From Liolophura sinensis (Eukaryota; Mollusca; Polyplacophora; Chitonida; Chitonidae), in contig NW_027018344.1 of assembly GCF_032854445.1 (NCBI RefSeq), positions 1 to 37,907 on the forward strand: a DNA stretch of 37,907 bases. The letters run 5' to 3'. The stretch's first letter is position 1. Every line of letters starts with the position of its first letter. A program made the translations under genes and the position numbers. Positions 9,852-21,402 of the stretch are shown here, one piece after another. The notes beneath the pieces are model-generated. The model ran no database searches. It worked only from the letters and a program-made list of their open reading frames with translations, and was not told the DNA's origin.

Positions 9852-10401
9852 GTGCCCTTCGGTAGCCCAGACGACGTCAAATCTTTGGGCAAAGCCCATT
9901 TAACTCACCCAGCAGTTGTCTTACTTCTAAGTCGAAGAAAAACTCAATGTCTTTATCTACATGTAGAAAAACCACACCATTTGTATATGAAAAAAACACA
10001 AGGTACTTGATACAGTCCGCTGTAAAATGTACAATTGAAAACTGACCCACATCAATAAGGTGCCAAAAGATGCGCAATTGGGCCAGGCATCTCCAGCTGT
10101 TGAAAAATTGCAAATTTCCTTGGTTTCCATGGAGTAAGAGCCGTTGCTGGGCACGTGATCTTGACATCAATGATTATTTATTTGTGGCTACAGCCAAAAG
10201 TATTTGTCGGAGAGCAACGCGGTTTGCACCATTCGATTTCTCGTCAAAAAATACGTCGGATTAGCCTCTTACCATCAGCATTGGAACAGTTTTTCTACTT
10301 TTGGATTTTTCCCTGGTATTTTTTCTAATTGAAATCGGCTACATTAACTGTGTACCATCGCGACTGGTCATTACTATATTCAACTTTTCATTATAAGTTA
10401 T
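9852..10401. repeat. Satellite monomer m18
   Basis: Block B, 550 bp. It has TATATGAA, TAAAATGTAC, GAAAACTG, GATTATTTATTT, GTATTTGTCGG, CCATCAGC and module P. It has the same type as m29. Confidence 0.95.
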
Positions 10402-10952
10402 GTGCCCTTCGGTAGCCCAGACGACGTCAAATCTTTGGGCAAAGCCCATTTAACTCACCCAGCAGTTGTCTTACTTCTAAATCAAAAACAAACTCAATGT
10501 CTTTATCTACATGTAGAAAAACCACACCATTTGTATATAAAAAAAACACAAGGTACTTGATACAGTCAGCTGTAAAAAAGTACAATTGAACACTGACCCA
10601 CATCAATAAGGTGCCAAAAGATGCGCAATTGGGCCAGGTATCTCCAGCTGTTGAAAAATTGCAAATTTCCTTGGTTTCCATGGAGTAAGAGCCGTTGCTG
10701 GGCACGTGATCTTGACATCAATGATTATTCATTTGTGGCTACAGCCAAAAGTATTGGTCGGAGAGCAACGCGGTTTGCACCATTCGATTTCTCGTCAAAA
10801 AATACGTCGGATTAGTCTCTTTCCAGCAGCATTGGAACAGTTTTTCCACTTTTGGATTTTTATCTGGTCGTTTTGCTAATTGAAATCGGCTACATTAACT
10901 ATGTACAATCGCGACTGGTCATTACTATATTCAACTTTTCATTATAAGTTAT
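10402..10952. repeat. Satellite monomer m19, hybrid
   Basis: Block B, 551 bp. The 5' part has AAATCAAAAAC, GTCAGCTG and CCAGGTATC, as in m33. The 3' end has TTTATCTGG with module Q, as in m34. This is consistent with a one-monomer unequal exchange. Confidence 0.93.
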
Positions 10953-11502
10953 GTGCCCTTCGGTAGCCCAGACGACGTCAAATCTTTGGGCAAAGCCCAT
11001 TTAACTCACCCAGCAGTTGTCTTACTTCTAAGTCGAAGACAAACTCAATGTCTTTATCTACATGTAGAAAAACCACACCACTTGTATATGAAAAAAACAC
11101 AAGGTACTTGATACAGTCCGCTGTAAAAAGTACAATTGAACACTGACCCACATCAATAAGGTGCCAAAAGATGCGCAATTGGGCCAGGCATCTCCAGCTG
11201 TTGCAAAATTGCAAATTTCTTTGGTTTCCATGGAGTAAGAGCCGTTGCTGGGCACGTGATCTTGACATCAATGATTATTCATTTGTGGCTACAGCCAAAA
11301 GTATTGGTCGGAGAGCAACGCGGTTTGTACCATTCGATTTCTCGTCAAAAAATACGTCGGATTAGCCTCTTACCAGCAGCATTGGAACAGTTTTTCCACT
11401 TTTGGATTTTTGCCTGGTCTTTTTGGGAATTGAAATGGGCTACATTAACTATGTACAATCGCGACTGGTCATTACTATATTCAACTTTTCATTATAAGTT
11501 AT
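10953..11502. repeat. Satellite monomer m20
   Basis: Block B, 550 bp. It has CACCACTTG, TATATGAA, TTGCAAAATTGC, ATTTCTTTGG, GTTTGTACC and module R' with AAATGGGC. It is related to m35 and m37. Confidence 0.95.
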
Positions 11503-12053
11503 GTGCCCTTCGGTAGCCCAGACGACGTGAAATCTTTGGGCAAAGCCCATTTAACTCACCCAGCAGTTGTCTTACTTCTAAATCAAAAACAAACTCAATG
11601 TCTTTATCTACATGTAGAAAAACCACACCATTTGTATATAAAAAAAACACAAGGTACTTGATACAGTCAGCTGTAAAAAAGTACAATTGAACACTGACCC
11701 ACATCAATAAGGTGCCAAAAGATGCGCAATTGGGCCAGGCATCTCCAGCTGTTGAAAAATTGCAAATTTCCTTGGTTTCCATGGAGTAAGAGCCGTTGCT
11801 GGGCACGTGATCTTGACATCAATGATTATTCATTTGTGGCTACAGCCAAAAGTATTGGTCGGAGAGCAACGCGGTTTGCACCATTCGATTTCTCGTCAAA
11901 AAATACGTCGGATTAGCCTCTTACCAGCAGCATTGGAACAGTTTTTCCACTTTTGGATTTTTGCCTGGTCGTTTTGCTAATTGAAATCGGCTACATTTAC
12001 TATGTACCATCGCGACTGGTCATTACTATATTCAACTTTTCATTATAAGTTAT
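11503..12053. repeat. Satellite monomer m21
   Basis: Block B, 551 bp. It has GACGTGAAATC, AAATCAAAAAC, GTCAGCTG, module Q after TTTTTGCC, and CATTTACTATGTACC. It shares its 3' end with m37. Confidence 0.95.
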
Positions 12054-12601
12054 GTGCCCTTCGGTAGCCCAGACGACGTCAAATCTTTGGGCCAAGCCCA
12101 TTTAACTCACCCTGCAAATGTCTTACTTCTAAGTCGAAGACAAACTCAATGTCTTTATCTACATGTAGAAAAACCACACCATTTGTATATAAAAAACACA
12201 AGGTACTTGATACAGTCTGCTGCAAAAAGTACAATTGAACACTGACCCACATTAATGAGGTGCCAAAAGATGCGCAATTGGGCCAGGCATCTCCAGCTGT
12301 TGCAAAATTGCAAATTTCCTTAGTTTCCATGGAGTAAGAGCCGTTGCTGGGCACGTGATCTTGACATCAATGATTATTCATTTGTGGCTACAGCCAAAAG
12401 TATTGGTCGGAGAGCAACGCGGTTTGCACCATTCGATTTCTCGTCAAAAAATACGTCGGATTAGCCTCTTACCAGCAGCATTGGAACAGTTTTTACACTT
12501 TTGGATTTTTGCCTGGTCTTTTTGCGAATTGAAATGGGCTACATTAACTATGTACAATCGCGACTGGTCATTACTATATTCAACTTTTCATTATAAGTTA
12601 T
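12054..12601. repeat. Satellite monomer m22
   Basis: Block B, 548 bp. It has s64 AA after CACCCTGC, a short A box (two A fewer), TCTGCTGCAAAAAG, CATTAATGAGG and module R with AAATGGGC. Its first half matches m38. Confidence 0.95.
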
Positions 12602-13152
12602 GTGCCCTTCGGTAGCCCAGACGACGTCAAATCTTTGGGCAAAGCCCATTTAACTCACCCAGCAGTTGTCTTACTTCTAAATCAAAAACAAACTCAATGT
12701 CTTTATCTACATGTAGAAAAACCACACCATTTGTATATAAAAAAAACACAAGGTACTTGATACAGTCAGCTGTAAAAAAGTACAATTGAACACTGACCCA
12801 CATCAATAAGGTGCCAAAAGATGCGCAATTGGGCTAGGTATCTCCAGCTGTTGAAAAATTGCAAATTTCCTTGGTTTCCATGGAGTAAGAGCCGTTGCTG
12901 GGCACGTGATCTTGACATCAATGATTATTCATTTGTGGCTACAGCCAAAAGTATTGGTCGGAGAGCAACGCGGTTTGCACCATTCGATTTCTCGTCAAAA
13001 AATACGTCGGATTAGCCTCTTACCAGCAGCATTGGAACAGTTTTTCCACTTTTGGATTTTTACCTGGTCGTTTTGCTAATTGAAATCGGCTACATTAACT
13101 ATGTACAATCGCGACTGGTCATTACTATATTCAACTTTTCATTATAAGTTAT
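12602..13152. repeat. Satellite monomer m23, hybrid
   Basis: Block B, 551 bp. The 5' part (AAATCAAAAAC, GTCAGCTG, GGGCTAGGTATC) equals m11, and the 3' part (TTTACC with module Q) equals m12. It takes the place of the pair m11-m12 in the sequence leading to the m13/m24 type. Confidence 0.93.
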
Positions 13153-13702
13153 GTGCCCTTCGGTAGCCCAGACGACGTCAAATCTTTGGGCAAAGCCCAT
13201 TTAACTCACCCAGCAAATGTCTTACTTCTAAGTCGAAGACAAACTCAATGTCTTTATCTACATGTAGAAAAACCACACCATTTGTATATGAAAAAAACAC
13301 AAGGTACTTGATACAGTCCGCTGTAAAAAGTACAATTGAACACTGACCCACATCAATAAGGTGCCAAAAGATGCGCAATTGGGACAGGCATCTCCAGCTG
13401 TTGAAAAATTGCAAATTTCCTTGGTTTCCATGGAGTAAGAGCCGTTGCTGGGCACGTGATCTTGACATCAATGATTATTCATTTGTGGCTACAGCCAAAG
13501 GTATTGGTCGGAGAGCAACGCGGTTTGCACCATTCGATTTCTCGTCAAAAAATACGTCGGATTAGCCTCTTACCAGCAGCATTGGAACAGTTTTTCCACT
13601 TTTGGATTTTTACCTGGTCTTTTTGCGAATTGAAATCGGCTACATTAACTATGTACAATCGCGACTGGTCATTACTATATTCAACTTTTCATTATAAGTT
13701 AT
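13153..13702. repeat. Satellite monomer m24
   Basis: Block B, 550 bp. It has s64 AA, TATATGAA, GGGACAGG, CAAAGGTATT and module R. It is the counterpart of m13. Confidence 0.95.
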
Positions 13703-14252
13703 GTGCCCTTCGGTAGCCCAGACGACGTCAAATCTTTGGGCCAAGCCCATTTAACTCACCCAGCAGTTGTCTTACTTCTAAGTCGAAGAAAAACTCAATG
13801 TCTTTATCTACATGTAGAAAAACCACACCATTTGTATATAAAGAAAACACAAGGTACTTGATACTGTCCGCTGTAAAAAGTACAATTGAACACTGGCCCA
13901 CATCAATAAGGTGCCAAAAGATGCGCAATTGGGCCAGGCATCTCCAGCTGTTGAAAAATTGCAAATTTCCTTGGTTTCCATGGAGTAAGAGCCGTTGCTG
14001 GGCACGTGATCTTGACATCAATGATTATTCATTTGTGGCTACAGCCAAAAGTATTGGTCGGAGAGCAACGCGGTTTGCACCATTCGATTTCTCGTCAAAA
14101 AATACGTCGGATTAGCCTCTTATCAGCAGCATTGGAACAGTTTTTCCACTTTTGGATTTTAGCCTGGTATTTTTTCTAATTGAAATCGGCTACATTAACT
14201 GTGTACCATCGCGACTGGTCATTACTATATTCAACTTTTCATTATAAGTTAT
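13703..14252. repeat. Satellite monomer m25
   Basis: Block B, 550 bp. It has GAAGAAAAAC, AAAGAAAAC, ATACTGTCC, CACTGGCCC, TTATCAGC, module P and ACTGTGTACC. It is the counterpart of m14 and m40. Confidence 0.95.
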
Positions 14253-14802
14253 GTGCCCTTCGGTAGCCCAGACGACGTCAAATCTTTGGGCCAAGCCCAT
14301 TTAACTCACCCAGCAGTTGTCTTACTTCTAAGTCGAAGACAAACTCAATGTGTTTATCTACATGTAGAAAAACCACACCATTTGTATATGAAAAAAACAC
14401 AAGGTACTTGATACAGTCCGCTGTAAAAAGTACAATTGAACACTGACCCACATCAATAAGGTGCCAAAAGATGCGCAATTGGGCCAGGCATCTCCAGCTG
14501 TTGAAAAATTGCAAATTTCCTTGGTTTCCATGGAGTAAGAGCCGTTGCTGGGCACGTGATCTTGACATCAATGATTATTCATTTGTGGCTACAGCCAAAA
14601 GTATTGGTCGGAGAGCAACGCGGTTTGCACCATTCGATTTCTCGTCAAAATATACGTCGGATTAGCCTCTTACCAGCAGCATTGGAACAGTTTTTCCACT
14701 TTTGGATTTTTACCTGGTCGTTTTGCTAATTGAAATCGGCTACTTTAACTATGTACAATCGCGACTGGTCATTACTCTATTCAACTTTTCATTATAAGTT
14801 AT
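14253..14802. repeat. Satellite monomer m26
   Basis: Block B, 550 bp. It has TGTGTTTATC, TATATGAA, AAAATATACG, module Q, CTACTTTAAC and TACTCTATTC. It is the counterpart of m15 and m41. Confidence 0.95.
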
Positions 14803-15352
14803 GTGCCCTTCGGTAGCCCAGGCGACGTCAAATCTTTGGGCCAAGCCCATTTAACTCACCCAGCAAATGTCTTACTTCTAAGTCGAAGACAAACTCAATG
14901 TCTTTATCTACATGTAGAAAAACCACACCATTTGTATATAAAAAAAACACAAGGTACTTGATACAGTCCGCTGTAAAAAGTACAATTGAACACTGACCCA
15001 CATCAATAAGGTGCCAAAAGATGCGCAATTGGGCCAGGCATCTCCAGCTGTTGAAAAATTGCAAATTTCCTTGGTTTCCATGGAGTAAGAGCCGTTGCTG
15101 GGCACGTGATCTTGACAGCAATGATTATTCATTTGTGGCTACAGCCAAAAGTATTGGTCGGAGAGCAACGCGGTTTGCACCATTCGATTTCTCGTCAAAA
15201 AATACGTCGGATTAGCCTCTTACCAGCAGCATTGGAACAGTTTTTCTACTTTTGGATTTTTCCCTGGTATTTTTTCTAATTGAAATCGGCTACATTAACT
15301 GTGTACCATCGCGACTGGTCATTACTATATTCAACTTTTCATTATAAGTTAT
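14803..15352. repeat. Satellite monomer m27
   Basis: Block B, 550 bp. It has CAGGCGACG, s64 AA, GACAGCAAT, module P and ACTGTGTACC. It is the counterpart of m16 and m42. Confidence 0.95.
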
Positions 15353-15902
15353 GTGCCCTTCGGTAGCCCAGACGACGTCAAATCTTTGGGCAAAGCCCAT
15401 TTAACTCACCCAGCAGTTGTCTTACTTCTAAGTCGAAGACAAACTCAATGTCTTTATCTACATGTAGAAAAACCACACCATTTGTATATAAAAAAAACAC
15501 AAGGTACTTGATACAGTCCGCTGTAAAAAGTACAATTGAACACTGACCCACATCAATAAGGTGCCAAAAGATGCGCAATTGGGCCAGGCATCTCCAGCTG
15601 TTGAAAAATTGCAAATTTCCTTGGTTTCCATAGAGTAAGAGCCGTTGCTGGGCACGTGATCTTGACATCAATGATTATTCATTTGTGGCTACAGCCAAAA
15701 GTATTGGTCGGAGAGCAACGCGGTTTGCACCATTCGATTTCTCGTCACAAAATACGTCGGATTAGCCTCTTACCAGCAGCATTGGAACAGTTTTTCCACT
15801 TTTGGATTTTTACCTGGTCGTTTTGCTAATTGAAATCGGCTACATTAACTATGTACCATCGCGACTGGTCATTACTATATTCAACTTTTCATTATAAGTT
15901 AT
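15353..15902. repeat. Satellite monomer m28
   Basis: Block B, 550 bp. It has CCATAG, GTCACAAAAT, module Q and TATGTACCATC. It is the first member of a duplicated dimer. Confidence 0.95.
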
Positions 15903-16452
15903 GTGCCCTTCGGTAGCCCAGACGACGTCAAATCTTTGGGCAAAGCCCATTTAACTCACCCAGCAGTTGTCTTACTTCTAAGTCGAAGACAAACTCAATG
16001 TCTTTATCTACATGTAGAAAAACCACACCATTTGTATATGAAAAAAACACAAGGTACTTGATACAGTCCGCTGTAAAATGTACAATTGAAAACTGACCCA
16101 CATCAATAAGGTGCCAAAAGATGCGCAATTGGGCCAGGCATCTCCAGCTGTTGAAAAATTGCAAATTTCCTTGGTTTCCATGGAGTAAGAGCCGTTGCTG
16201 GGCACGTGATCTTGACATCAATGATTATTTATTTGTGGCTACAGCCAAAAGTATTTGTCGGAGAGCAACGCGGTTTGCACCATTCGATTTCTCGTCAAAA
16301 AATACGTCGGATTAGCCTCTTACCATCAGCATTGGAACAGTTTTTCTACTTTTGGATTTTTCCCTGGTATTTTTTCTAATTGAAATCGGCTACATTAACT
16401 GTGTACCATCGCGACTGGTCATTACTATATTCAACTTTTCATTATAAGTTAT
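15903..16452. repeat. Satellite monomer m29
   Basis: Block B, 550 bp. It has TATATGAA, TAAAATGTAC, GAAAACTG, GATTATTTATTT, CCATCAGC and module P. It is the counterpart of m18. Confidence 0.95.
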
Positions 16453-17003
16453 GTGCCCTTCGGTAGCCCAGACGACGTCAAATCTTTGGGCAAAGCCCAT
16501 TTAACTCACCCAGCAGTTGTCTTACTTCTAAGTCGAAGACAAACTCAATGTCTTTATCTACATGTAGAAAAACCACACCATTTGTATATAAAAAAAAACA
16601 CAAGGTACTTGATACAGTCCGCTGTAAAAAGTACAATTGAACACTGACCCACATCAATAAGGTGCCAAAAGATGCGCAATTGGGCCAGGCATCTCCAGCT
16701 GTTGAAAAATTGCAAATTTCCTTGGTTTCCATAGAGTAAGAGCCGTTGCTGGGCACGTGATCTTGACATCAATGATTATTCATTTGTGGCTACAGCCAAA
16801 AGTATTGGTCGGAGAGCAACGCGGTTTGCACCATTCGATTTCTCGTCACAAAATACGTCGGATTAGCCTCTTACCAGCAGCATTGGAACAGTTTTTCCAC
16901 TTTTGGATTTTTACCTGGTCGTTTTGCTAATTGAAATCGGCTACATTAACTATGTACCATCGCGACTGGTCATTACTATATTCAACTTTTCATTATAAGT
17001 TAT
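16453..17003. repeat. Satellite monomer m30
   Basis: Block B, 551 bp. It has an A box one base longer, CCATAG, GTCACAAAAT and module Q. It duplicates m28. Confidence 0.95.
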
Positions 17004-17553
17004 GTGCCCTTCGGTAGCCCAGACGACGTCAAATCTTTGGGCAAAGCCCATTTAACTCACCCAGCAGTTGTCTTACTTCTAAGTCGAAGACAAACTCAAT
17101 GTCTTTATCTACATGTAGAAAAACCACACCATTTGTATATGAAAAAAACACAAGGTACTTGATACAGTCCGCTGTAAAATGTACAATTGAAAACTGACCC
17201 ACATCAATAAGGTGCCAAAAGATGCGCAATTGGGCCAGGCATCTCCAGCTGTTGAAAAATTGCAAATTTCCTTGGTTTCCATAGAGTAAGAGCCGTTGCT
17301 GGGCACGTGATCTTGACATCAATGATTATTTATTTGTGGCTACAGCCAAAAGTATTTGTCGGAGAGCAACGCGGTTTGCACCATTCGATTTCTCGTCAAA
17401 AAATACGTCGGATTAGCCTCTTACCAGCAGCATTGGAACAGTTTTTCCACTTTTGGATTTTTACCTGGTCGTTTTGCTAATTGAAATCGGCTACATTAAC
17501 TATGTACAATCGCGACTGGTCATCACTATATTCAACTTTTCATTATAAGTTAT
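17004..17553. repeat. Satellite monomer m31
   Basis: Block B, 550 bp. The 5' two thirds are as in m29 but with CCATAG. The 3' end has CCAGCAGC, module Q and GTCATCACTAT. It is a hybrid of the m29 type with a Q-type tail. Confidence 0.93.
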
Positions 17554-18103
17554 GTGCCCTTCGGTAGCCCAGACGACGTCAAATCTTTGGGCCAAGCCCA
17601 TTTAACTCACCCAGCAAATGTCTTACTTCTAAGTCGAAGACAAACTCAATGTCTTTATCTACATGTAGAAAAACCACACCATTTGTATATAAAAAAAACA
17701 CAAGGTACTTGATACAGTCCGCTGTAAAAAGTACAATTGAACACTGACCCACATAAATAAGGTGCCAAAAGATGCGCAATTGGGCCAGGCATCTCCAGCT
17801 GTTGAAAAATTGCAAATTTCCTTGGTTTCCATGGAGTAAGAGCCGTTGCTGGGCACGTGATCTTGACATCAATGATTATTCATTTGTGGCTACAGCCAAA
17901 AGTATTGGTCGGAGAGCAACGCGGTTTGCACCATTCGATTTCTCGTCAAAAAATACGTCGGATTAGCCTCTTACCAGCAGCATTGGAACAGTTTTTCCAC
18001 TTTTGGATTTTTACCTGGTCTTTTTGCGAATTGAAATGGGCTACATTAACTATGTACAATCGCGACTGGTCATTACTATATTCAACTTTTCATTATAAGT
18101 TAT
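17554..18103. repeat. Satellite monomer m32
   Basis: Block B, 550 bp. It has s40 C, s64 AA, CATAAATAAGG and module R with AAATGGGC. Its 5' part is shared with m45. Confidence 0.95.
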
Positions 18104-18654
18104 GTGCCCTTCGGTAGCCCAGACGACGTCAAATCTTTGGGCAAAGCCAATTTAACTCACCCAGCAGTTGTCTTACTTCTAAATCAAAAACAAACTCAAT
18201 GTCTTTATCTACATGTAGAAAAACCACACCATTTGTATATAAAAAAAAACACAAGGTACTTGATACAGTCAGCTGTAAAAAGTACAATTGAACACTGACC
18301 CACATCAATAAGGTGCCAAAAGATGCGCAATTGGGCCAGGTATCTCCAGCTGTTGAAAAATTGCAAATTTCCTTGGTTTCCATGGAGTAAGAGCCGTTGC
18401 TGGGCACGTGATCTTGACATCAATGATGATTCATTTGTGGCTACAGCCAAAAGTATTGGTCGGAGAGCAACGCGGTTTGCACCATTCGATTTCTCGTCAA
18501 AAAATACGTCGGATTAGCCTCTTACCAGCAGCATTGGAACAGTTTTTCCACTTTTGGATTTTAGCCTGGTATTTTTTCTAATTGAAATCGGCTACATTAA
18601 CTGTGTACCATCGCGACTGGTCATTACTATATTCAACTTTTCATTATAAGTTAT
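18104..18654. repeat. Satellite monomer m33
   Basis: Block B, 551 bp. It has AAGCCAATTT (hairpin stem broken), AAATCAAAAAC, GTCAGCTG, CCAGGTATC, GATGATGATTC, module P and ACTGTGTACC. It resembles m11. Confidence 0.95.
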
Positions 18655-19204
18655 GTGCCCTTCGGTAGCCCAGACGACGTCAAATCTTTGGGCAAAGCCC
18701 ATTTAACTCACCCAGCAGTTGTCTTACTTCTAAGTCGAAGACAAACTCAATGTGTTTATCTACATGTAGAAAAACCACACCATTTGTATATGAAAAAAAC
18801 ACAAGGTACTTGATACAGTCCGCTGTAAAAAGTACAATTGAACACTGACCCACATCAATAAGGTGCCAAAAGATGCGCAATTGGGCCAGGCATCTCCAGC
18901 TGTTGAAAAATTGCAAATTTCCTTGGTTTCCATAGAGTAAGAGCCGTTGCTGGGCACGTGATCTTGACATCAATGATTATTCATTTGTGGCTACAGCCAA
19001 AAGTATTGGTCAGAGAGCAACGCGGTTTGCACCATTCGATTTCTCGTCAAAAAATACGTCGGATTAGCCTCTTACCAGCAGCATTGGAACAGTTTTTCCA
19101 CTTTTGGATTTTTATCTGGTCGTTTTGCTAATTGAAATCGGCTACATTAACTATGTACAATCGCGACTGGTCATTACTATATTCAACTTTTCATTATAAG
19201 TTAT
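18655..19204. repeat. Satellite monomer m34
   Basis: Block B, 550 bp. It has TGTGTTTATC, TATATGAA, CCATAG, GTCAGAGAG and TTTATCTGG with module Q. It is the first member of the second duplicated dimer. Confidence 0.95.
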
Positions 19205-19754
19205 GTGCCCTTCGGTAGCCCAGACGACGTCAAATCTTTGGGCAAAGCCCATTTAACTCACCCAGCAGTTGTCTTACTTCTAAGTCGAAGACAAACTCAA
19301 TGTCTTTATCTACATGTAGAAAAACCACACCATTTGTTTATGAAAAAAACACAAGGTACTTGATACAGTCCGCTGTAAAAAGTACAATTGAACACTGACC
19401 CACATCAATAAGGTGCCAAAAGATGCGCAATTGGGCCAGGCATCTCCAGCTGTTGCAAAATTGCAAATTTCTTTGGTTTCCATGGAGTAAGAGCCGTTGC
19501 TGGGCACGTGATCTTGACATCAATGATTATTCATTTGTGGCTACAGCCAAAAGTATTGGTCGGAGAGCAACGCGGTTTGTACCATTCGATTTCTCGTCAA
19601 AAAATACGTCGGATTAGCCTCTTACCAGCAGCATTGGAACAGTTTTTCCACTTTTGGATTTTTGCCTGGTCTTTTTGCGAATTGAAATCGGCTACATTAA
19701 CTATGTACAATCGCGACTGGTCATTACTATATTCAACTTTTCATTATAAGTTAT
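19205..19754. repeat. Satellite monomer m35
   Basis: Block B, 550 bp. It has TGTTTATGAA in the A box, TTGCAAAATTGC, ATTTCTTTGG, GTTTGTACC and module R. Confidence 0.95.
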
Positions 19755-20304
19755 GAGCCCTTCGGTACCACAGACGACGTCAAATCTTTGGGCAAAGCCC
19801 ATTTAACTCACCCAGCAGTTGTCTTACTTCTAAGTCGAAGACAAACTCAATGTGTTTATCTACATGTAGAAAAACCACACCATTTGTATATGAAAAAAAC
19901 ACAAGGTACTTGATACAGTCCGCTGTAAAAAGTACAATTGAACACTGACCCACATCAATAAGGTGCCAAAAGATGCGCAATTGGGCCAGGCATCTCCAGC
20001 TGTTGAAAAATTGCAAATTTCCTTGGTTTCCATAGAGTAAGAGCCGTTGCTGGGCACGTGATCTTGACATCAATGATTATTCATTTGTGGCTACAGCCAA
20101 AAGTATTGGTCGGAGAGCAACGCGGTTTGCACCATTCGATTTCTCGTCAAAAAATACGTCGGATTAGCCTCTTACCAGCAGCATTGGAACAGTTTTTCCA
20201 CTTTTGGATTTTTATCTGGTCGTTTTGCTAATTGAAATCGGCTACATTAACTATGTACAATCGCGACTGGTCATTACTATATTCAACTTTTCATTATAAG
20301 TTAT
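19755..20304. repeat. Satellite monomer m36
   Basis: Block B, 550 bp. It begins GAGCCCTTCGGTACCACAG, several changes in an otherwise nearly invariant start. It has TGTGTTTATC, CCATAG and module Q. It duplicates m34. Confidence 0.95.
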
Positions 20305-20854
20305 GTGCCCTTCGGTAGCCCAGACGACGTCAAATCTTTGGGCAAAGCCCATTTAACTCACCCAGCAGTTGTCTTACTTCTAAGTCGAAGACAAACTCAA
20401 TGTCTTTATCTACATGTAGAAAAACCACACCATTTGTATATGAAAAAAACACAAGGTACATGATACAGTCCGCTGTAAAAAGTACAATTGAACACTGACC
20501 CACATCAATAAGGTGCCAAAAGATGCGCAATTGGGCCAGGCATCTCCAGCTGTTGCAAAATTGCAAATTTCTTTGGTTTCCATGGAGTAAGAGCCGTTGC
20601 TGGGCACGTGATTTTGACATCAATGATTATTCATTTGTGGCTACAGCCAAAAGTATTGGTCGGAGAGCAACGCGGTTTGTACCATTCGATTTCTCGTCAA
20701 AAAATACGTCGGATTAGCCTCTTACCAGCAGCATTGGAACAGTTTTTCCACTTTTGGATTTTTGCCTGGTCTTTTTGGGAATTGAAATCGGCTACATTTA
20801 CTATGTACCATCGCGACTGGTCATTACTATATTCAACTTTTCATTATAAGTTAT
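20305..20854. repeat. Satellite monomer m37, hybrid
   Basis: Block B, 550 bp. The 5' part is as in m35, with GGTACATGATAC and GATTTTGAC. The 3' end has R' and CATTTACTATGTACC, which equals the m21 tail. m38, which resembles m22, follows it. Confidence 0.93.
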
Positions 20855-21402
20855 GTGCCCTTCGGTAGCCCAGACGACGTCAAATCTTTGGGCCAAGCCC
20901 ATTTAACTCACCCAGCAAATGTCTTACTTCTAAGTCGAAGACAAACTCAATGTCTTTATCTACATGTAGAAAAACCACACCATTTGTATATAAAAAACAC
21001 AAGGTACTTGATACAGTCTGCTGCAAAAAGTACAATTGAACACTGACCCACATTAATGAGGTGCCAAAAGATGCGCAATTGGGCCAGGCATCTCCAGCTG
21101 TTGAAAAATTGCAAATTTCTATGGTTTCCATGGAGTAAGAGCCGTTGCTGGGCACGTGATCTTGACATCAATGATCATTCAATTGTGGCTACAGCCAAAC
21201 GTATTGGTCGGAGAGCAACGCGGTTTGCACCATTCGATTTCTCGTCAAAAAATACGTCGGATTAGCCTCTTAGCAGCAGCATTGGAACAGTTTTTCCACT
21301 TTTGGATTTTTACCTGGTCGTTTTGCTAATTGAAATCGGCTACATTAACTATGTACAATCGCGACTGGTCATTACTATATTCAACTTTTCATTATAAGTT
21401 AT
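20855..21402. repeat. Satellite monomer m38
   Basis: Block B, 548 bp. It has s64 AA, a short A box, TCTGCTGC, CATTAATGAGG and module Q. It has private changes TTTCTATGG, GATCATTCAATTG, AAACGTATT and TTAGCAGC, so it is one of the more diverged copies. Confidence 0.95.

Larger units (their letters stand above)
7099..10401. repeat. Block B segmental duplication, copy B1 (m13-m18)
   Basis: These six monomers correspond in order to m24-m29. Private markers are shared at every step: GGGACAGG and CAAAGGTATT (first), AAAGAAAAC with CACTGGCCC (second), AAAATATACG with TACTCTATTC (third), GACAGCAAT (fourth), CCATAG with GTCACAAAAT (fifth), and TAAAATGTAC with GATTATTTATTT (sixth). By eye I see about a dozen differences over 3.3 kb. 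Many are 1-bp indels found only in this copy. Confidence 0.9.
13153..16452. repeat. Block B segmental duplication, copy B2 (m24-m29)
   Basis: This copy matches B1 at an offset of 6051-6055 bp (11 monomers). Its last five monomers match B3 at exactly 8250 bp. All six monomers are 550 bp long, without the small indels seen in B1. Confidence 0.9.
15353..17553. repeat. Tandem duplication of a dimer (m28-m29 then m30-m31)
   Basis: m28 and m30 share CCATAG, GTCACAAAAT and module Q. m29 and m31 share TATATGAA, TAAAATGTAC, GAAAACTG, GATTATTTATTT and GTATTTGTCGG. The repeat distance is 1100 bp. m31 differs at its 3' end (module Q instead of P, GCAGC instead of TCAGC), so the exchange that made the duplication, or a later conversion, ended within that monomer. 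Confidence 0.85.
18655..20854. repeat. Tandem duplication of a dimer (m34-m35 then m36-m37)
   Basis: m34 and m36 share TGTGTTTATC, CCATAG and TTTATCTGGTCG. m35 and m37 share TTGCAAAATTGC, AAATTTCTTTGG and GTTTGTACC. The offset is exactly 1100 bp. m37 departs from m35 only in its 3' part, which carries R' and CATTTACTATGTACC, as in m21. Confidence 0.85.
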
